64,000 nucleotides of DNA from an uncultured Apibacter sp. (GCA_945280365.1 CALYQD010000003.1:62001-126000), one strand, 5' to 3'. Shown: positions 36,382 to 44,494, counted from the first letter of the stretch. Notes: generated by a model from the letters alone, not told the origin. Numbers and translations are program-made.

Positions 36382-36876
36382 ATGAATAATTTTAAATTTT
36401 GGGGATGGGATAAAAAGCCTCGGACAATGTTACGTTTCATAAAACCAGGTGATATATTTTGCGTCAAACTGAATGATAAAAAATATATTTTCGGCAGAAT
36501 TATTTCAAAAATATTTTTTGGTCGTGTTGCAGAGATTTTTAACTATGTATCATCAACGCCCGAAATAGAAGTCGAATACATTGATTCATCCAAGAGAATG
36601 TTTGCACCAATAGTATTAGATAGTTATACGCTATTTGATCGGAAAACCGAAAAAGAAGGGGATTGGCGGATTATAGGACATCAGAATGATTATATACCTA
36701 CAGATGTTGATGATGTTTATTTTACCTTCGGTGAAGGAGCATATTGTAAAAAGGTTGATATTTGGGATAATAAAACCTTTATATCAGAAAGCGAGGCTAA
36801 AAAATTACCCAAATTAGCTCCTCGGTGTGATTTTGATGTGAAGCAGCTACTAAAAGAATATATAAAACTTGAATAG
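36382..36876 (+). CDS. Imm26-like immunity protein, copy 4
   Basis: A 164-residue protein, the most divergent of the four. It has R-K-T-E-K-E-G-D at the middle and ends in Y-I-K-L-E instead of Y-I-N-E, because the repeat stops just before its end and different sequence follows. The changes are clustered, which looks like a block exchange rather than scattered drift. It is probably the original right-hand end of the array. Confidence 0.75.
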   Translation: MNNFKFWGWDKKPRTMLRFIKPGDIFCVKLNDKKYIFGRIISKIFFGRVAEIFNYVSSTPEIEVEYIDSSKRMFAPIVLDSYTLFDRKTEKEGDWRIIGHQNDYIPTDVDDVYFTFGEGAYCKKVDIWDNKTFISESEAKKLPKLAPRCDFDVKQLLKEYIKLE

Positions 36877-37137
36877 TCAAATTTCTAGCGTTGGCTTTGT
36901 TTGTCTTTATATGTTCCGTAAAGGTTGCGCTATAATGATATAGGAATTTACCTTCCATATTAAAATACTATAATAATTTATAAAAATCAGTATTACTGAA
37001 CAAGATGTGCATAACACACTCTTTGTAGTTTATATAAACTAGTTGTACCAAAATCATAATACTATTAGTAGAGTTTCAAAGAAAATATCTTAAATTATAA
37101 ATTAGATGAAGCAACTGCTAAAATATCTAAAGTTTCA
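36877..37137. other. Spacer between the Imm26 array and module copy 2
   Basis: No gene seen. Short protein-like fragments on the plus strand cannot be assigned. The repeat module begins near 37138. Confidence 0.4.
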
Positions 37138-37240
37138 AGACAAATGAATTAATTAATTTGTGAATACATAAAAAATAATAATTCCTCTACTTTTAAAAGA
37201 ATGAAAAAGCTATTTCCTATTTTACATAATATTTAACCAT

Positions 37241-37444
37241 TCAAGCCTTAGTAATAACAATTCTTTTTTTACTATGCTTGATTACTATTTGGTCTCCGGT
37301 TCTGAAACCCGAATCCTGCAACCACTTGCCTGCCATACGTATTTCCGGAAAAGATATATAACGGAAACTGGCTCTTTTAAAATCCCTCTCATATACCTTT
37401 ATAATACGTATTTTGGCTTTGCTTTTATATTTACGAACTTCCAT
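37241..37444 (-). CDS. SymE-family toxin-like protein, copy 2
   Basis: A 67-residue basic protein identical to copy 3 and nearly identical to copy 1. The SymE/AbrB-like core is intact (P-E-I-R-M-A-G-K-W-L, G-F-R-T-G-D-Q-I-V-I). A longer frame reaches 37522 but begins with TTG or GTG and adds 26 residues. The ATG at 37444 gives the normal family length. An XRE regulator starts divergently 156 bases away. The pair is a candidate toxin/repressor unit, unlike the enterobacterial SymE-SymR RNA control. Confidence 0.72.
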   Translation of the reverse strand: MEVRKYKSKAKIRIIKVYERDFKRASFRYISFPEIRMAGKWLQDSGFRTGDQIVIKHSKKRIVITKA

Positions 37445-37588
37445 ATATTTCTGATTTTTTCTTTCTGCAAAGGAAGTTCTACCCTGCCCGATATTCAATT
37501 TTACAAACTGATTTTTCACCAAACATCACTGGTTTTTTATCTTATATTTTATTTCACTTTTTTGTATATTAGCCCAAAGATAAATTAG

Positions 37589-37596
37589 TACATTTG
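37589..37596 (+). promoter_or_regulatory. -7 box of XRE copy 2, predicted leaderless start
   Basis: TACATTTG fits TAnnTTTG exactly and ends four bases before the ATG at 37601. Transcription should begin at or next to the A of the start codon. TTTG at 37561-37564 is a possible but distant -33 element (24-base gap). Confidence 0.55.
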
Positions 37597-37600
37597 CCTT

Positions 37601-38008
37601 ATGACTATAGATAAGACAACATCCAGAAAGATACATCAAGGTAGAAATATTAAACGTTTTCGTGAAATATTAGGTATAAAACAGGAAACGTTGGCTTTTG
37701 ATATGGGAGTTTCCCAATCTTCTATATCAGATTATGAATCTAAAGAAACATTAGACGATAAAGTATTGGAAAAAATTGCCGGATTTTTAAAAGTTCCTAC
37801 AGAAGCAATTAAAAATTTTGATGAAGAACAGGCGGTGAATATTATTGCAAATACCTTTACAAGTAATGATACATCTACCTTAAATGCAATAAATCCACAT
37901 TGTACTTTTAATCCAGTTGATAAAGTAATGGAACTTTTTGAACGTTTATTGGAAAGCGAAAAAGAGAAAACCCAACTTATGAAGGATATTCTGGATAAGA
38001 TGAAGTGA
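37601..38008 (+). CDS. XRE-family helix-turn-helix regulator, copy 2
   Basis: A 135-residue DNA-binding protein. Residues 18-70 form the helix-turn-helix (N-I-K-R-F-R-E-I-L-G-I-K-Q-E-T-L-A, M-G-V-S-Q-S-S-I-S-D-Y-E). A variable middle follows, then an amphipathic C-terminal helix (V-D-K-V-M-E-L-F-E-R-L-L and K-E-K-T-Q-L-M-K-D-I-L). It is the likely repressor of the divergent SymE-like gene. The sequence is nearly identical to copy 3 up to about codon 54 and then diverges strongly. A membrane-protein gene follows 137 bases later. Confidence 0.85.
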   Translation: MTIDKTTSRKIHQGRNIKRFREILGIKQETLAFDMGVSQSSISDYESKETLDDKVLEKIAGFLKVPTEAIKNFDEEQAVNIIANTFTSNDTSTLNAINPHCTFNPVDKVMELFERLLESEKEKTQLMKDILDKMK

Positions 38009-38145
38009 TAAAGATTTTTGAGATAAATAATTTACTATATTTTTAATGCAGTCAATCAAGGAAATAGGCAATGCTGAGGGGCAATCTATCAGCAAATAAA
38101 TAGCGAAACTTAAAAGATAATATAGAGCATCTATATAAATTAGGT

Positions 38146-38916
38146 ATGTTAATGAAAAAAAATATATATAGTTTAATCTTTTTATTTACTCTTAATTTAC
38201 CTTTATTTATATTTATTTTCATATTGAGTATAATACCTGAAGATAAATTTTTGAGTACAATACTTTATACTGTTATATCTTTTTTTTCTTATTTAATTAT
38301 TACTATTACATTAAGAAAAATAAGCTACAAATACAATAGCAAAGTTTTTAGTAAAATATGTAGAATAATTGAATTTCCATTGGATCTATTATTTATTTAT
38401 GTGAGATTTTTCGATCCTATAACGAGATTTCAATTTTCCTTATTACTATATTTTAGTATCTGTAATTTTATACCAGCAATTATATTCATTACATATTTTA
38501 TACTACAATACCCAAATATAAATTATGAATTATTTGTTTATTTATATATAACTCTTTATGTCATAATTTCTATTTTATTTAGAACTAATATTTTGCACTT
38601 AATATATAGCTTTCATTTTACTAACGCTAATACATTTAGTTCAAAAAAAATAACTCTATATATACTTTCTGAAAATAATATAAAAGCAATTATTTATTTT
38701 TCTTATTTTTTGTTACTAATATTAATAAATATTTACAATTTTAATAATTTTCCTCTCTTTAAAAATATAAATATAGATAAATCTGTACTTCAATCTTTTG
38801 CTACATATATTGCTTTTGAACGTTTTTATAATCACATAGAAAAAGTAAATTTTAAGCTTTCAGAATTCATAAATAAAATTTTAAGGGCAATGATAAGTGA
38901 ACTAAAAAATCGATAA
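38146..38916 (+). CDS. Uncharacterised multi-pass membrane protein (module 2 cargo)
   Basis: A 256-residue, very hydrophobic protein with about six predicted membrane helices (starting at residues 8, 36, 100, 128, 178 and, less clearly, 65). The cytoplasmic tail has N-H-I-E-K-V-N-F-K-L-S-E-F. No domain is recognised. Base composition is even more A/T-rich than the island average. The next gene starts five bases after its stop, so the two form an operon. ATG at 38146 and 38152 are both possible starts. Membrane effectors are common in abortive-infection units, but nothing here proves that role. Confidence 0.6.
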   Translation: MLMKKNIYSLIFLFTLNLPLFIFIFILSIIPEDKFLSTILYTVISFFSYLIITITLRKISYKYNSKVFSKICRIIEFPLDLLFIYVRFFDPITRFQFSLLLYFSICNFIPAIIFITYFILQYPNINYELFVYLYITLYVIISILFRTNILHLIYSFHFTNANTFSSKKITLYILSENNIKAIIYFSYFLLLILINIYNFNNFPLFKNINIDKSVLQSFATYIAFERFYNHIEKVNFKLSEFINKILRAMISELKNR

Positions 38917-38920
38917 AGCT

Positions 38921-39532
38921 ATGATAGAAAATTACTTATTTACTTTTTTAATATCTGCAATAGGTGCAGGTATTGGAGCTTATTTAGTACAGAAATTTAA
39001 AAATGTAGCTACTAAAGAAGATATTGCAGAAATAACAAAGAACCAAAAAGAAGTAGAACATGTTATAAATTAAAAATTTAATAACGAGCAAGCTATATTA
39101 GAAGAACAGAGAAAAGTTATAATTAATTTTTATAATCAAGTTTATATTTACAAAAATCATATAGTTACCTTAGGATTGAATGTATTATTAAAATATAGAG
39201 AATTTGAAGAAAATATAAATGATTTTAATTCTATTAGAAAAGAATTTAGTAATGTATTATTAGCATCTGCTAATATTAATTTAATGATTAGAAACGAAGA
39301 TATATTAAAATTGGTAAATTTAATTATTGAGATTCAAGATTGTTATATTGATATGTTTTTAGAGTTTATATATACCCAAAATGAAATCGGAAATAAACAA
39401 GAAGAAATTTCAAAAATAAATATTTTAAGAGATAAATTTGTTAAAAAGCGTGATGCTATTAATTTTAGGTTAGATTTTGTTTTACAACAATATTTAGTTT
39501 ATTCAAAATCAATTTTGAATTATAATAAATAA
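38921..39532 (+). pseudogene. Membrane-anchored coiled protein with one internal stop (module 2 cargo)
   Basis: One frame of 203 codons is open except for a TAA at 39071 (codon 51). The first part has a glycine-rich membrane helix (I-S-A-I-G-A-G-I-G-A-Y-L-V) and a charged helix. After the stop the same frame continues with helical sequence (K-V-I-I-N-F-Y-N-Q-V-Y, I-L-K-L-V-N-L-I-I-E-I). CAA to TAA is the simplest origin. Either the gene is recently broken, or a 50-residue membrane peptide and a separately started 118-residue protein (ATG at 39179 region) are made. No known family recognised. Confidence 0.7.
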
Positions 39533-40195
39533 TATAATCTTTTAGGTTTCTTTTCCCCTCCCCTTTTTTAAATTAAATAGCTCAAAGCTATGTAACATAA
39601 TGCAAGAACATTATAGGAAAATTAAACATTTCAGAATTCTGGCAGAATTAAAAGATTTTCCTATAATGTCATATTATGTCTGCGCAAAAGTTACTGATTT
39701 CTATTAAATACAACTTTTCTAAGACAAATACAGATTATATTAGTTTTCCTATAATTTGCCATTATATATAAGTAATCGCGTAGCCAACTCGTTTTGTTTA
39801 AAAAATTTACAGTATTTAAAAGCAGAAAATTACGCTTCGAATTTTTCTACACAAATTAAATTCCACGCACGGTCAGCTGTGATATTTAATTTTTTTAGCC
39901 AACACCTGAGAAAAGAAATTTTATTTTTTAAATGACTTTTAAGGTGCTTTATTATATTTTTAATTTGAAAACATGACGAAAAATAAATGTTTGAGCGATA
40001 GCGAGTTTTTATTTTTCTTGAATTTTTTGTTTCTTTTTTTCACTTCTTTAATAAATTTTTAAGGAGTTCAAGAATGCTAGGCATTTGTCTCAAAACAAAT
40101 GAATTAATTAATTTGTGAATACATAAAAAATAATAATTCCTCTACTTTTAAAAGAATGAAAAAGCTATTTCCTATTTTACATAATATTTAACCAT

Positions 40196-40399
40196 TCAAG
40201 CCTTAGTAATAACAATTCTTTTTTTACTATGCTTGATTACTATTTGGTCTCCGGTTCTGAAACCCGAATCCTGCAACCACTTGCCTGCCATACGTATTTC
40301 CGGAAAAGATATATAACGGAAACTGGCTCTTTTAAAATCCCTCTCATATACCTTTATAATACGTATTTTGGCTTTGCTTTTATATTTACGAACTTCCAT
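40196..40399 (-). CDS. SymE-family toxin-like protein, copy 3
   Basis: Same 67-residue protein as copy 2, with identical coding bases. It is divergent from the XRE gene at 40556, and the shared promoter region is also identical to that of copy 2. Because copies 2 and 3 cannot be told apart in this part, any repressor made from one module should be able to act on both. A frame open to 40477 without an ATG start is the alternative. Confidence 0.72.
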   Translation of the reverse strand: MEVRKYKSKAKIRIIKVYERDFKRASFRYISFPEIRMAGKWLQDSGFRTGDQIVIKHSKKRIVITKA

Positions 40400-40543
40400 A
40401 TATTTCTGATTTTTTCTTTCTGCAAAGGAAGTTCTACCCTGCCCGATATTCAATTTTACAAACTGATTTTTCACCAAACATCACTGGTTTTTTATCTTAT
40501 ATTTTATTTCACTTTTTTGTATATTAGCCCAAAGATAAATTAG

Positions 40544-40551
40544 TACATTTG
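40544..40551 (+). promoter_or_regulatory. -7 box of XRE copy 3, predicted leaderless start
   Basis: TACATTTG lies four bases before the ATG at 40556, the same arrangement as copy 2. Confidence 0.55.
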
Positions 40552-40555
40552 CCTT

Positions 40556-40969
40556 ATGACTATAGATAAGACAACATCCAGAAAGATACATCAAGGTAGA
40601 AATATTAAACGTTTTCGTGAAATATTAGGTATAAAACAGGAAACGTTGGCTTTTGATATGGGAGTTTCCCAATCTTCTATATCAGATTATGAATCTAAAG
40701 AAACATTAGACGATAAAGTGTTAGAAAAAATTGCCGGATTCTTAAAAGTTCCTGTGGAAGCCATCAAAAATTTTGATGAAAATTCAGCTATTAATGTTAT
40801 AGCTAATACATTTAACAATCACGACCATTCGAACCCTCAATTCGCTAGTATAATTAATAATTCGCCAAACTTTAATCCACTTGATAAAATGGTGGAGCTT
40901 TATGAACGTATGCTTCAACAACAAAAAGAAATGATTGAAAAGTTGGAGAGGTTGATTGATAAAAAGTAA
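40556..40969 (+). CDS. XRE-family helix-turn-helix regulator, copy 3
   Basis: A 137-residue protein. The DNA-binding part is the same as copy 2, so both should read the same operator. The C-terminal half is different in sequence but keeps the same plan: K-V-P-V-E-A-I-K-N-F-D, a polar variable middle, F-N-P-L-D-K-M-V-E-L-Y-E-R and a coiled C-terminal helix (E-M-I-E-K-L-E-R-L-I). Shared heads with different dimer or partner-binding tails could give module-specific sensing. The gene is followed by a leftover tail of the copy-2 type. Confidence 0.85.
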   Translation: MTIDKTTSRKIHQGRNIKRFREILGIKQETLAFDMGVSQSSISDYESKETLDDKVLEKIAGFLKVPVEAIKNFDENSAINVIANTFNNHDHSNPQFASIINNSPNFNPLDKMVELYERMLQQQKEMIEKLERLIDKK

Positions 40970-40981
40970 AAAACTTTTATC

Positions 40982-41038
40982 AGAAAACTAAAAAGAGAAA
41001 AACAACTTATGAAAGATATTTTTGATAGAATGAAGTAA
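40982..41038 (+). pseudogene. Orphan XRE C-terminal tail
   Basis: Nineteen codons ending in TAA read R-E-K-Q-L-M-K-D-I-F-D-R-M-K. This matches the last residues of XRE copy 2 (K-E-K-T-Q-L-M-K-D-I-L-D-K-M-K). It has no start codon for its frame and sits 12 bases behind the complete copy 3 gene, as if a new tail had been inserted in front of the old one. Confidence 0.75.
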
Positions 41039-41060
41039 TGATATTATAAATATTTGAAAT

Positions 41061-42134
41061 ATGAGTGAAATTAATAAACTAAACTTAATAAGCTCTAATA
41101 TATTAGAAATACATTATTGGTTTAATGATGATACTCATTCTATGGATGCAAATATTCAGAATAAATGTGAGTATGAGGTACTAACTATAATAAAAGAAGT
41201 CGCTAAACTTTTATCTATAGATATTAATATTGAAACAGAACCTATTGGAGAAGGAGGTCTCAAAAAATGGTTGAAAATAGTTTTAAAAAAAGAAAATAAG
41301 AAAGGAACAATAACTTCATCTATCGTTACTACTCTCATAGTTATTATTTTAACAAAATCTATTGAGAAACTTTCTGAAGATAAAGAAATGATTAATCTTA
41401 AAAAAGAAAATTTAAGACTTGAAAATGAGATACTTTATGAAAATAAAGAAATGATTAATCTTAAAAATGAAAATTTAAGACTTGAAAATGAGAAACTTTA
41501 TGAAGATAAAGAAATTAATGATCTTCTAAAAGAAAAATTAATACTTGAAAATGAAGATTTAAAACAAAATAAAGGTGAATATATTGAATCAATTGAATCT
41601 AGTACATACATAAAAAAAAGAAAATCAAACTTTTATGAGACTTTAGAAAAATATCCTAAAATTGAAAAAATTTCTTTTTCTGTAGTAGATAAAGATAAAA
41701 ATATCCAAGCAGCCGAAGGTTTTATAGAAAAAAAGGATTTTAATAATTTTATATTAGCATCAGATAATATAGAAACTTTTGAAGTAGAAAATGCTAAAAT
41801 TGAAATTATAGCCCCTGTTTTAAAAAAACAAAATTATAAATGGATGGGATATTATAATGATGAAGTAATATCATTCAATATGAAATCCGATGAATTTAAA
41901 AATTCAGTGGAAAATAAAGAAATTGAATTTATAAATGGTTTTTCTATTGAATGTCATCTAATAATTAAACAAAAAATAAATAATGAAGGTATTGTAATAA
42001 ATTACCAATACGATGTTACAAGAGTAAATTATTACTTTAAAAATGATATACCAAAAGAAACTGAAGAAGGAAAACTTTATAAATATATTAAAAAGGGTCA
42101 AGAAAATCAATTAAATTTATTTAAAGAAGATTAA
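41061..42134 (+). CDS. Uncharacterised protein with membrane segment and repeated coiled coil (module 3 cargo)
   Basis: A 357-residue protein in three parts. Residues 1-80 have a compact domain with H-S-M-D-A, C-E-Y-E-V-L-T-I-I-K-E-V-A and I-E-T-E-P-I-G-E-G-G-L. I believe this recurs in unrelated bacterial hypotheticals but cannot name it. Residues 90-108 form a hydrophobic segment (S-S-I-V-T-T-L-I-V-I-I-L). Residues 106-168 are a coiled coil built of three 21-residue repeats. The C-terminal 190 residues are mixed strand/helix with K-W-M-G-Y-Y-N-D-E-V-I. It looks like a sensor or effector with a cytoplasmic C-terminal domain. Confidence 0.6.
   Translation: MSEINKLNLISSNILEIHYWFNDDTHSMDANIQNKCEYEVLTIIKEVAKLLSIDINIETEPIGEGGLKKWLKIVLKKENKKGTITSSIVTTLIVIILTKSIEKLSEDKEMINLKKENLRLENEILYENKEMINLKNENLRLENEKLYEDKEINDLLKEKLILENEDLKQNKGEYIESIESSTYIKKRKSNFYETLEKYPKIEKISFSVVDKDKNIQAAEGFIEKKDFNNFILASDNIETFEVENAKIEIIAPVLKKQNYKWMGYYNDEVISFNMKSDEFKNSVENKEIEFINGFSIECHLIIKQKINNEGIVINYQYDVTRVNYYFKNDIPKETEEGKLYKYIKKGQENQLNLFKED
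41376..41564 (+). repeat. Three 63-bp in-frame repeats
   Basis: Units start at 41376, 41439 and 41502 and encode E-x-K-E-M-I-N-L-K-x-E-N-L-R-L-E-N-E-type coiled-coil segments. Units 1 and 2 are close to identical in DNA; unit 3 has drifted. The unit length keeps the frame, so copy number could change without breaking the gene. Confidence 0.85.
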
Positions 42135-42783
42135 TAAAAGTAATTCTAGATGCAAATAATATAACATATAACCTTAGAAACTCAGGGCTTATTTAATGGG
42201 TCAATATAATAAAATTCCTCTCCTACTCTTTTTTAATTTAAATAGCTCAAAGCTATGTAACATAATGCAAGAACATTATAAAAAAATTAAATTTTTAGCT
42301 TTGTCGTAAAATTTTATACCTTTGCTTATCTAATTTAATAGATTTAATATCTATTAACAATAATAAAAAAACCTGATCAAATATAGATCAGGTCTAATTA
42401 GAATAAATATTTGGTTATAATTCATTGCATGGTTAACTCAGAACTAACAGAAAAAACAATTTTCTCTATAAAGGCTTCTTTTTTTTAAATTTTGAAAACT
42501 AGATTCTCCTTGTTCAGTATCTTATTAATTAAATTTATCTGCTTTTATCTGCTTTATATGGATATATCTTCCTTTAATAATTCATTTGGAGCAATTTATT
42601 ATCAGTAATATTAACTTCATATTTCACACACCTATCACGTCTTTTAACAAATTATAAAAATTAATTCCTGAAATTTATTTATTCTCTTTATTTTAGAAAG
42701 AATATTTAAAAACATGATCAAGATTTATATAATTATACTCGTATACTGAGATAACTAAATATTTTTTAGTTTATCCGCTCTTT
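42135..42783. other. Spacer with a partial module repeat and decayed minus-strand sequence
   Basis: Positions 42219-42290 repeat the first 70 bases of module copy 3 (AAATAGCTCAAAGCTATGTAAC and onward), then stop. A hairpin ACCTGATC / GATCAGGT at 42371-42393 preceded by an A run would terminate a minus-strand transcript. To its right the minus strand shows short protein-like pieces with stops (E-A-F-I-E-K-I-V-F-S-V-S-S-E), probably a lost gene I cannot identify. Confidence 0.5.
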
Positions 42784-43059
42784 CTACTTATTTTTTTCTT
42801 CTTCTTTATCTTTTTCTTTTTTAGTATAATTTTTAGCTTCATTTAAAATTTGTTTATAGGTTTTTCCTGAAGCCATTTCAAATCCATTTAATAAAACCCA
42901 TCCTAGCAATAATTCTTCATCTTCTTTATTTAATTTTTTACTTTCAATAATAGCAGCCATATCTTTATCAAAATTTTTATCATTAAATTTTTTATTTAAT
43001 GGATTTGAACAAGATATTAATAAAATAGAAAGTATTGAAAATAATAAGAAATTTTTCAT
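42784..43059 (-). CDS. Small putative lipoprotein
   Basis: A 91-residue protein with a hydrophobic leader ending in a lipobox (L-L-I-S-C, Cys about residue 17), so probably lipid-anchored. The mature part is short, charged and helical (L-N-K-E-D-E-E-L-L-L-G-W-V-L-L-N-G-F) with a Lys/Glu-rich tail. No family recognised. It stands alone between module 3 and the hydrolase gene. Confidence 0.6.
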   Translation of the reverse strand: MKNFLLFSILSILLISCSNPLNKKFNDKNFDKDMAAIIESKKLNKEDEELLLGWVLLNGFEMASGKTYKQILNEAKNYTKKEKDKEEEKNK

Positions 43060-43456
43060 ATAATAGTTTATTTAAATTTTTTACAAATTTAATAAAATAA
43101 TATTAATTTATCTAATTTAATTAATTATTTTTTTAATTATATGCTAATATAAATTTAAAAATTGCTTTTTTAGGCAATTTAAATAATTAAAATACATAAA
43201 AAAGTCCAATACCCTGTATTTCATACTCAAATCATACATAAAAAAAGATAATTTATAGTTTCCTCTCTCCTAAAGCATATATATTTTAAAAAAATCTCCT
43301 AAAAATTGAGCTCTTCAGAAAAACAAAATGAACTTTACAGCAAAATAAAAAAGAAATTCAAATTTTACTTTTGTCTACAATAATTATTAATTATATCACC
43401 TATAATAAAAAAAGTTATATAAAAATTAAGTTAAATAAATTTTAATTAGCCAAACA
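43060..43456. other. AT-rich spacer before the hydrolase gene
   Basis: No gene, clear promoter or hairpin was seen in these 400 bases. Confidence 0.35.
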
Positions 43457-44494
43457 ATGAAAAATATTATAACAGTTTTATCAATATTTTTATTCACATT
43501 AGTTATATCACAATCTAAAAAAAATCAAGAAAAAATGAAAACCATTGAAAAGTATACTTTTGACTTAAGCGATAAAGTTACAAGACAAAAAATAACTTTT
43601 AAAAATCGATATGGAATAACTCTTACCGGCGATCTCTATGTTCCCAAAAAGCATAACAATAAACCTTTTCCGGCATTAGCCATTTGCGGCCCCTTTGGAG
43701 CTGTCAAAGAACAATCATCTGGTTTATATGCAAATCAATTGGCTGAAAGAGGTTTTGTAACCCTGGCTTTCGACCCCTCTTTTACAGGAGAGAGTGGAGG
43801 AAACCCTCGTAATGTTGCTTCTCCGGATATCAATACGGAAGATTTTAGTTCGGCTGTAGATTTCCTTGGAATTCAGAAAATAGTAGATAGAAATCAAATC
43901 GGTATTATTGGAATTTGCGGGTGGGCAGGTTTCGCTCTTAATGCTGCTGCCGTAGATAAACGAATAAAAGCTGTCGTTACTACCAGTATGTATGATATGT
44001 CCAGAGTAATGGCAAAAGGTTACTATGATAAAATGACTAAAGAAGAACGCACAAAAATATTGGAAAAATTGGGAGAACAACGTTGGAAAGACGCCGAATC
44101 GGGTTTATTTCATGCCGGAGAATTAATAAATCCTGAAAAGTTAAAAGGAGATGAACCACAATTTATTAAAGATTATTACGAATATTACCGTACTTCTAGA
44201 GGATATCATGCACGTTCCTTAAATTCAACCGGCTCCTGGAATGCCACCAATCCGTTGTCATTTATGAATATGCCAATATTGACCTATATTACAGAAATAT
44301 CGCCACGTCCAATTCTTTTAATAGCGGGAGAAAACGCACATTCTCGATATTTCAGCGAAGATGCATATAAATCTGCCTCAGAACCTAAAGAATTATTAAT
44401 TATTCCAAACGCTGTTCATGTCGATTTATACGATAAAATCAGTAGCATTCCCTTTGATAAGATTGAAAACTTTTTTAAAGAAAATTTAAAATAA
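43457..44494 (+). CDS. Secreted alpha/beta hydrolase (YcjY / dienelactone hydrolase-like)
   Basis: A 345-residue protein with a signal peptide (cleavage near L-V-I-S-Q-S). The hydrolase domain has the opening Y-G-I-T-L-T-G-D-L-Y-V-P, L-A-I-C-G-P-F-G-A-V-K-E-Q, and F-D-P-S-F-T-G-E-S-G-G. At the nucleophile elbow it has G-I-C-G-W-A-G, so the nucleophile appears to be Cys rather than Ser, as in the YcjY-like group. The acid and His sites fall in L-I-A-G-E-N-A-H-S-R and N-A-V-H-V-D-L-Y. The base composition is less A/T-rich than the cargo genes just upstream. Substrate unknown. Confidence 0.8.
   Translation: MKNIITVLSIFLFTLVISQSKKNQEKMKTIEKYTFDLSDKVTRQKITFKNRYGITLTGDLYVPKKHNNKPFPALAICGPFGAVKEQSSGLYANQLAERGFVTLAFDPSFTGESGGNPRNVASPDINTEDFSSAVDFLGIQKIVDRNQIGIIGICGWAGFALNAAAVDKRIKAVVTTSMYDMSRVMAKGYYDKMTKEERTKILEKLGEQRWKDAESGLFHAGELINPEKLKGDEPQFIKDYYEYYRTSRGYHARSLNSTGSWNATNPLSFMNMPILTYITEISPRPILLIAGENAHSRYFSEDAYKSASEPKELLIIPNAVHVDLYDKISSIPFDKIENFFKENLK

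Larger units (their letters stand above)
34666..36880 (+). repeat. Tandem array of four 573-bp units (Imm26-like gene plus spacer)
   Basis: Unit spacing is exactly 573 bases (reference points 34663, 35236, 35809, 36382). Units include the gene and an 81-base spacer with AAGGAGATATG and AAAGGGAATGAC. Copies 2 and 3 are nearly identical. Copy 1 differs at codons N-D-T-L versus N-K-T-F. Copy 4 has a small block change (R-K-T-E-K-E-G-D versus R-K-F-E-K-E-A-D) and a different end. Confidence 0.95.
37138..37775. repeat. Island repeat module, copy 2 (short form)
   Basis: Matches 40093-40730 almost base for base; the two copies are 2955 bases apart and appear identical for about 620 bases. It covers the end of the non-coding part, the SymE-like gene, the divergent promoter region and the first 54 codons of XRE. 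The leading 500 non-coding bases of copies 1 and 3 are missing here. Confidence 0.9.
39557..40735. repeat. Island repeat module, copy 3 (full length)
   Basis: The most complete copy. It starts with TTTAAATTAAATAGCTCAAAGC near 39570, continues through the non-coding part with two ACATAAT/ATTATA-type motifs and the GAGCGATAGCGAG segment, and then the SymE and XRE starts. The non-coding part aligns with copy 1; from 40093 it also aligns with copy 2. A piece of a further copy starts after the cargo gene at 42219. Confidence 0.88.

Noticed and set aside
34998-36467. 107-residue minus-strand frames across the Imm26 array
   Set aside because: They are antisense shadows repeated because the genes under them are repeated.
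34666-36880. Regular repeats as a CRISPR array
   Set aside because: Units are 573 bases, contain a full gene and have no short repeats with unique spacers.
37274-37588. 104-residue open frames antisense to the SymE genes (also 40229-40543)
   Set aside because: They mirror the SymE coding strand, look like membrane sequence only because of AT-rich antisense, and show no family motif.
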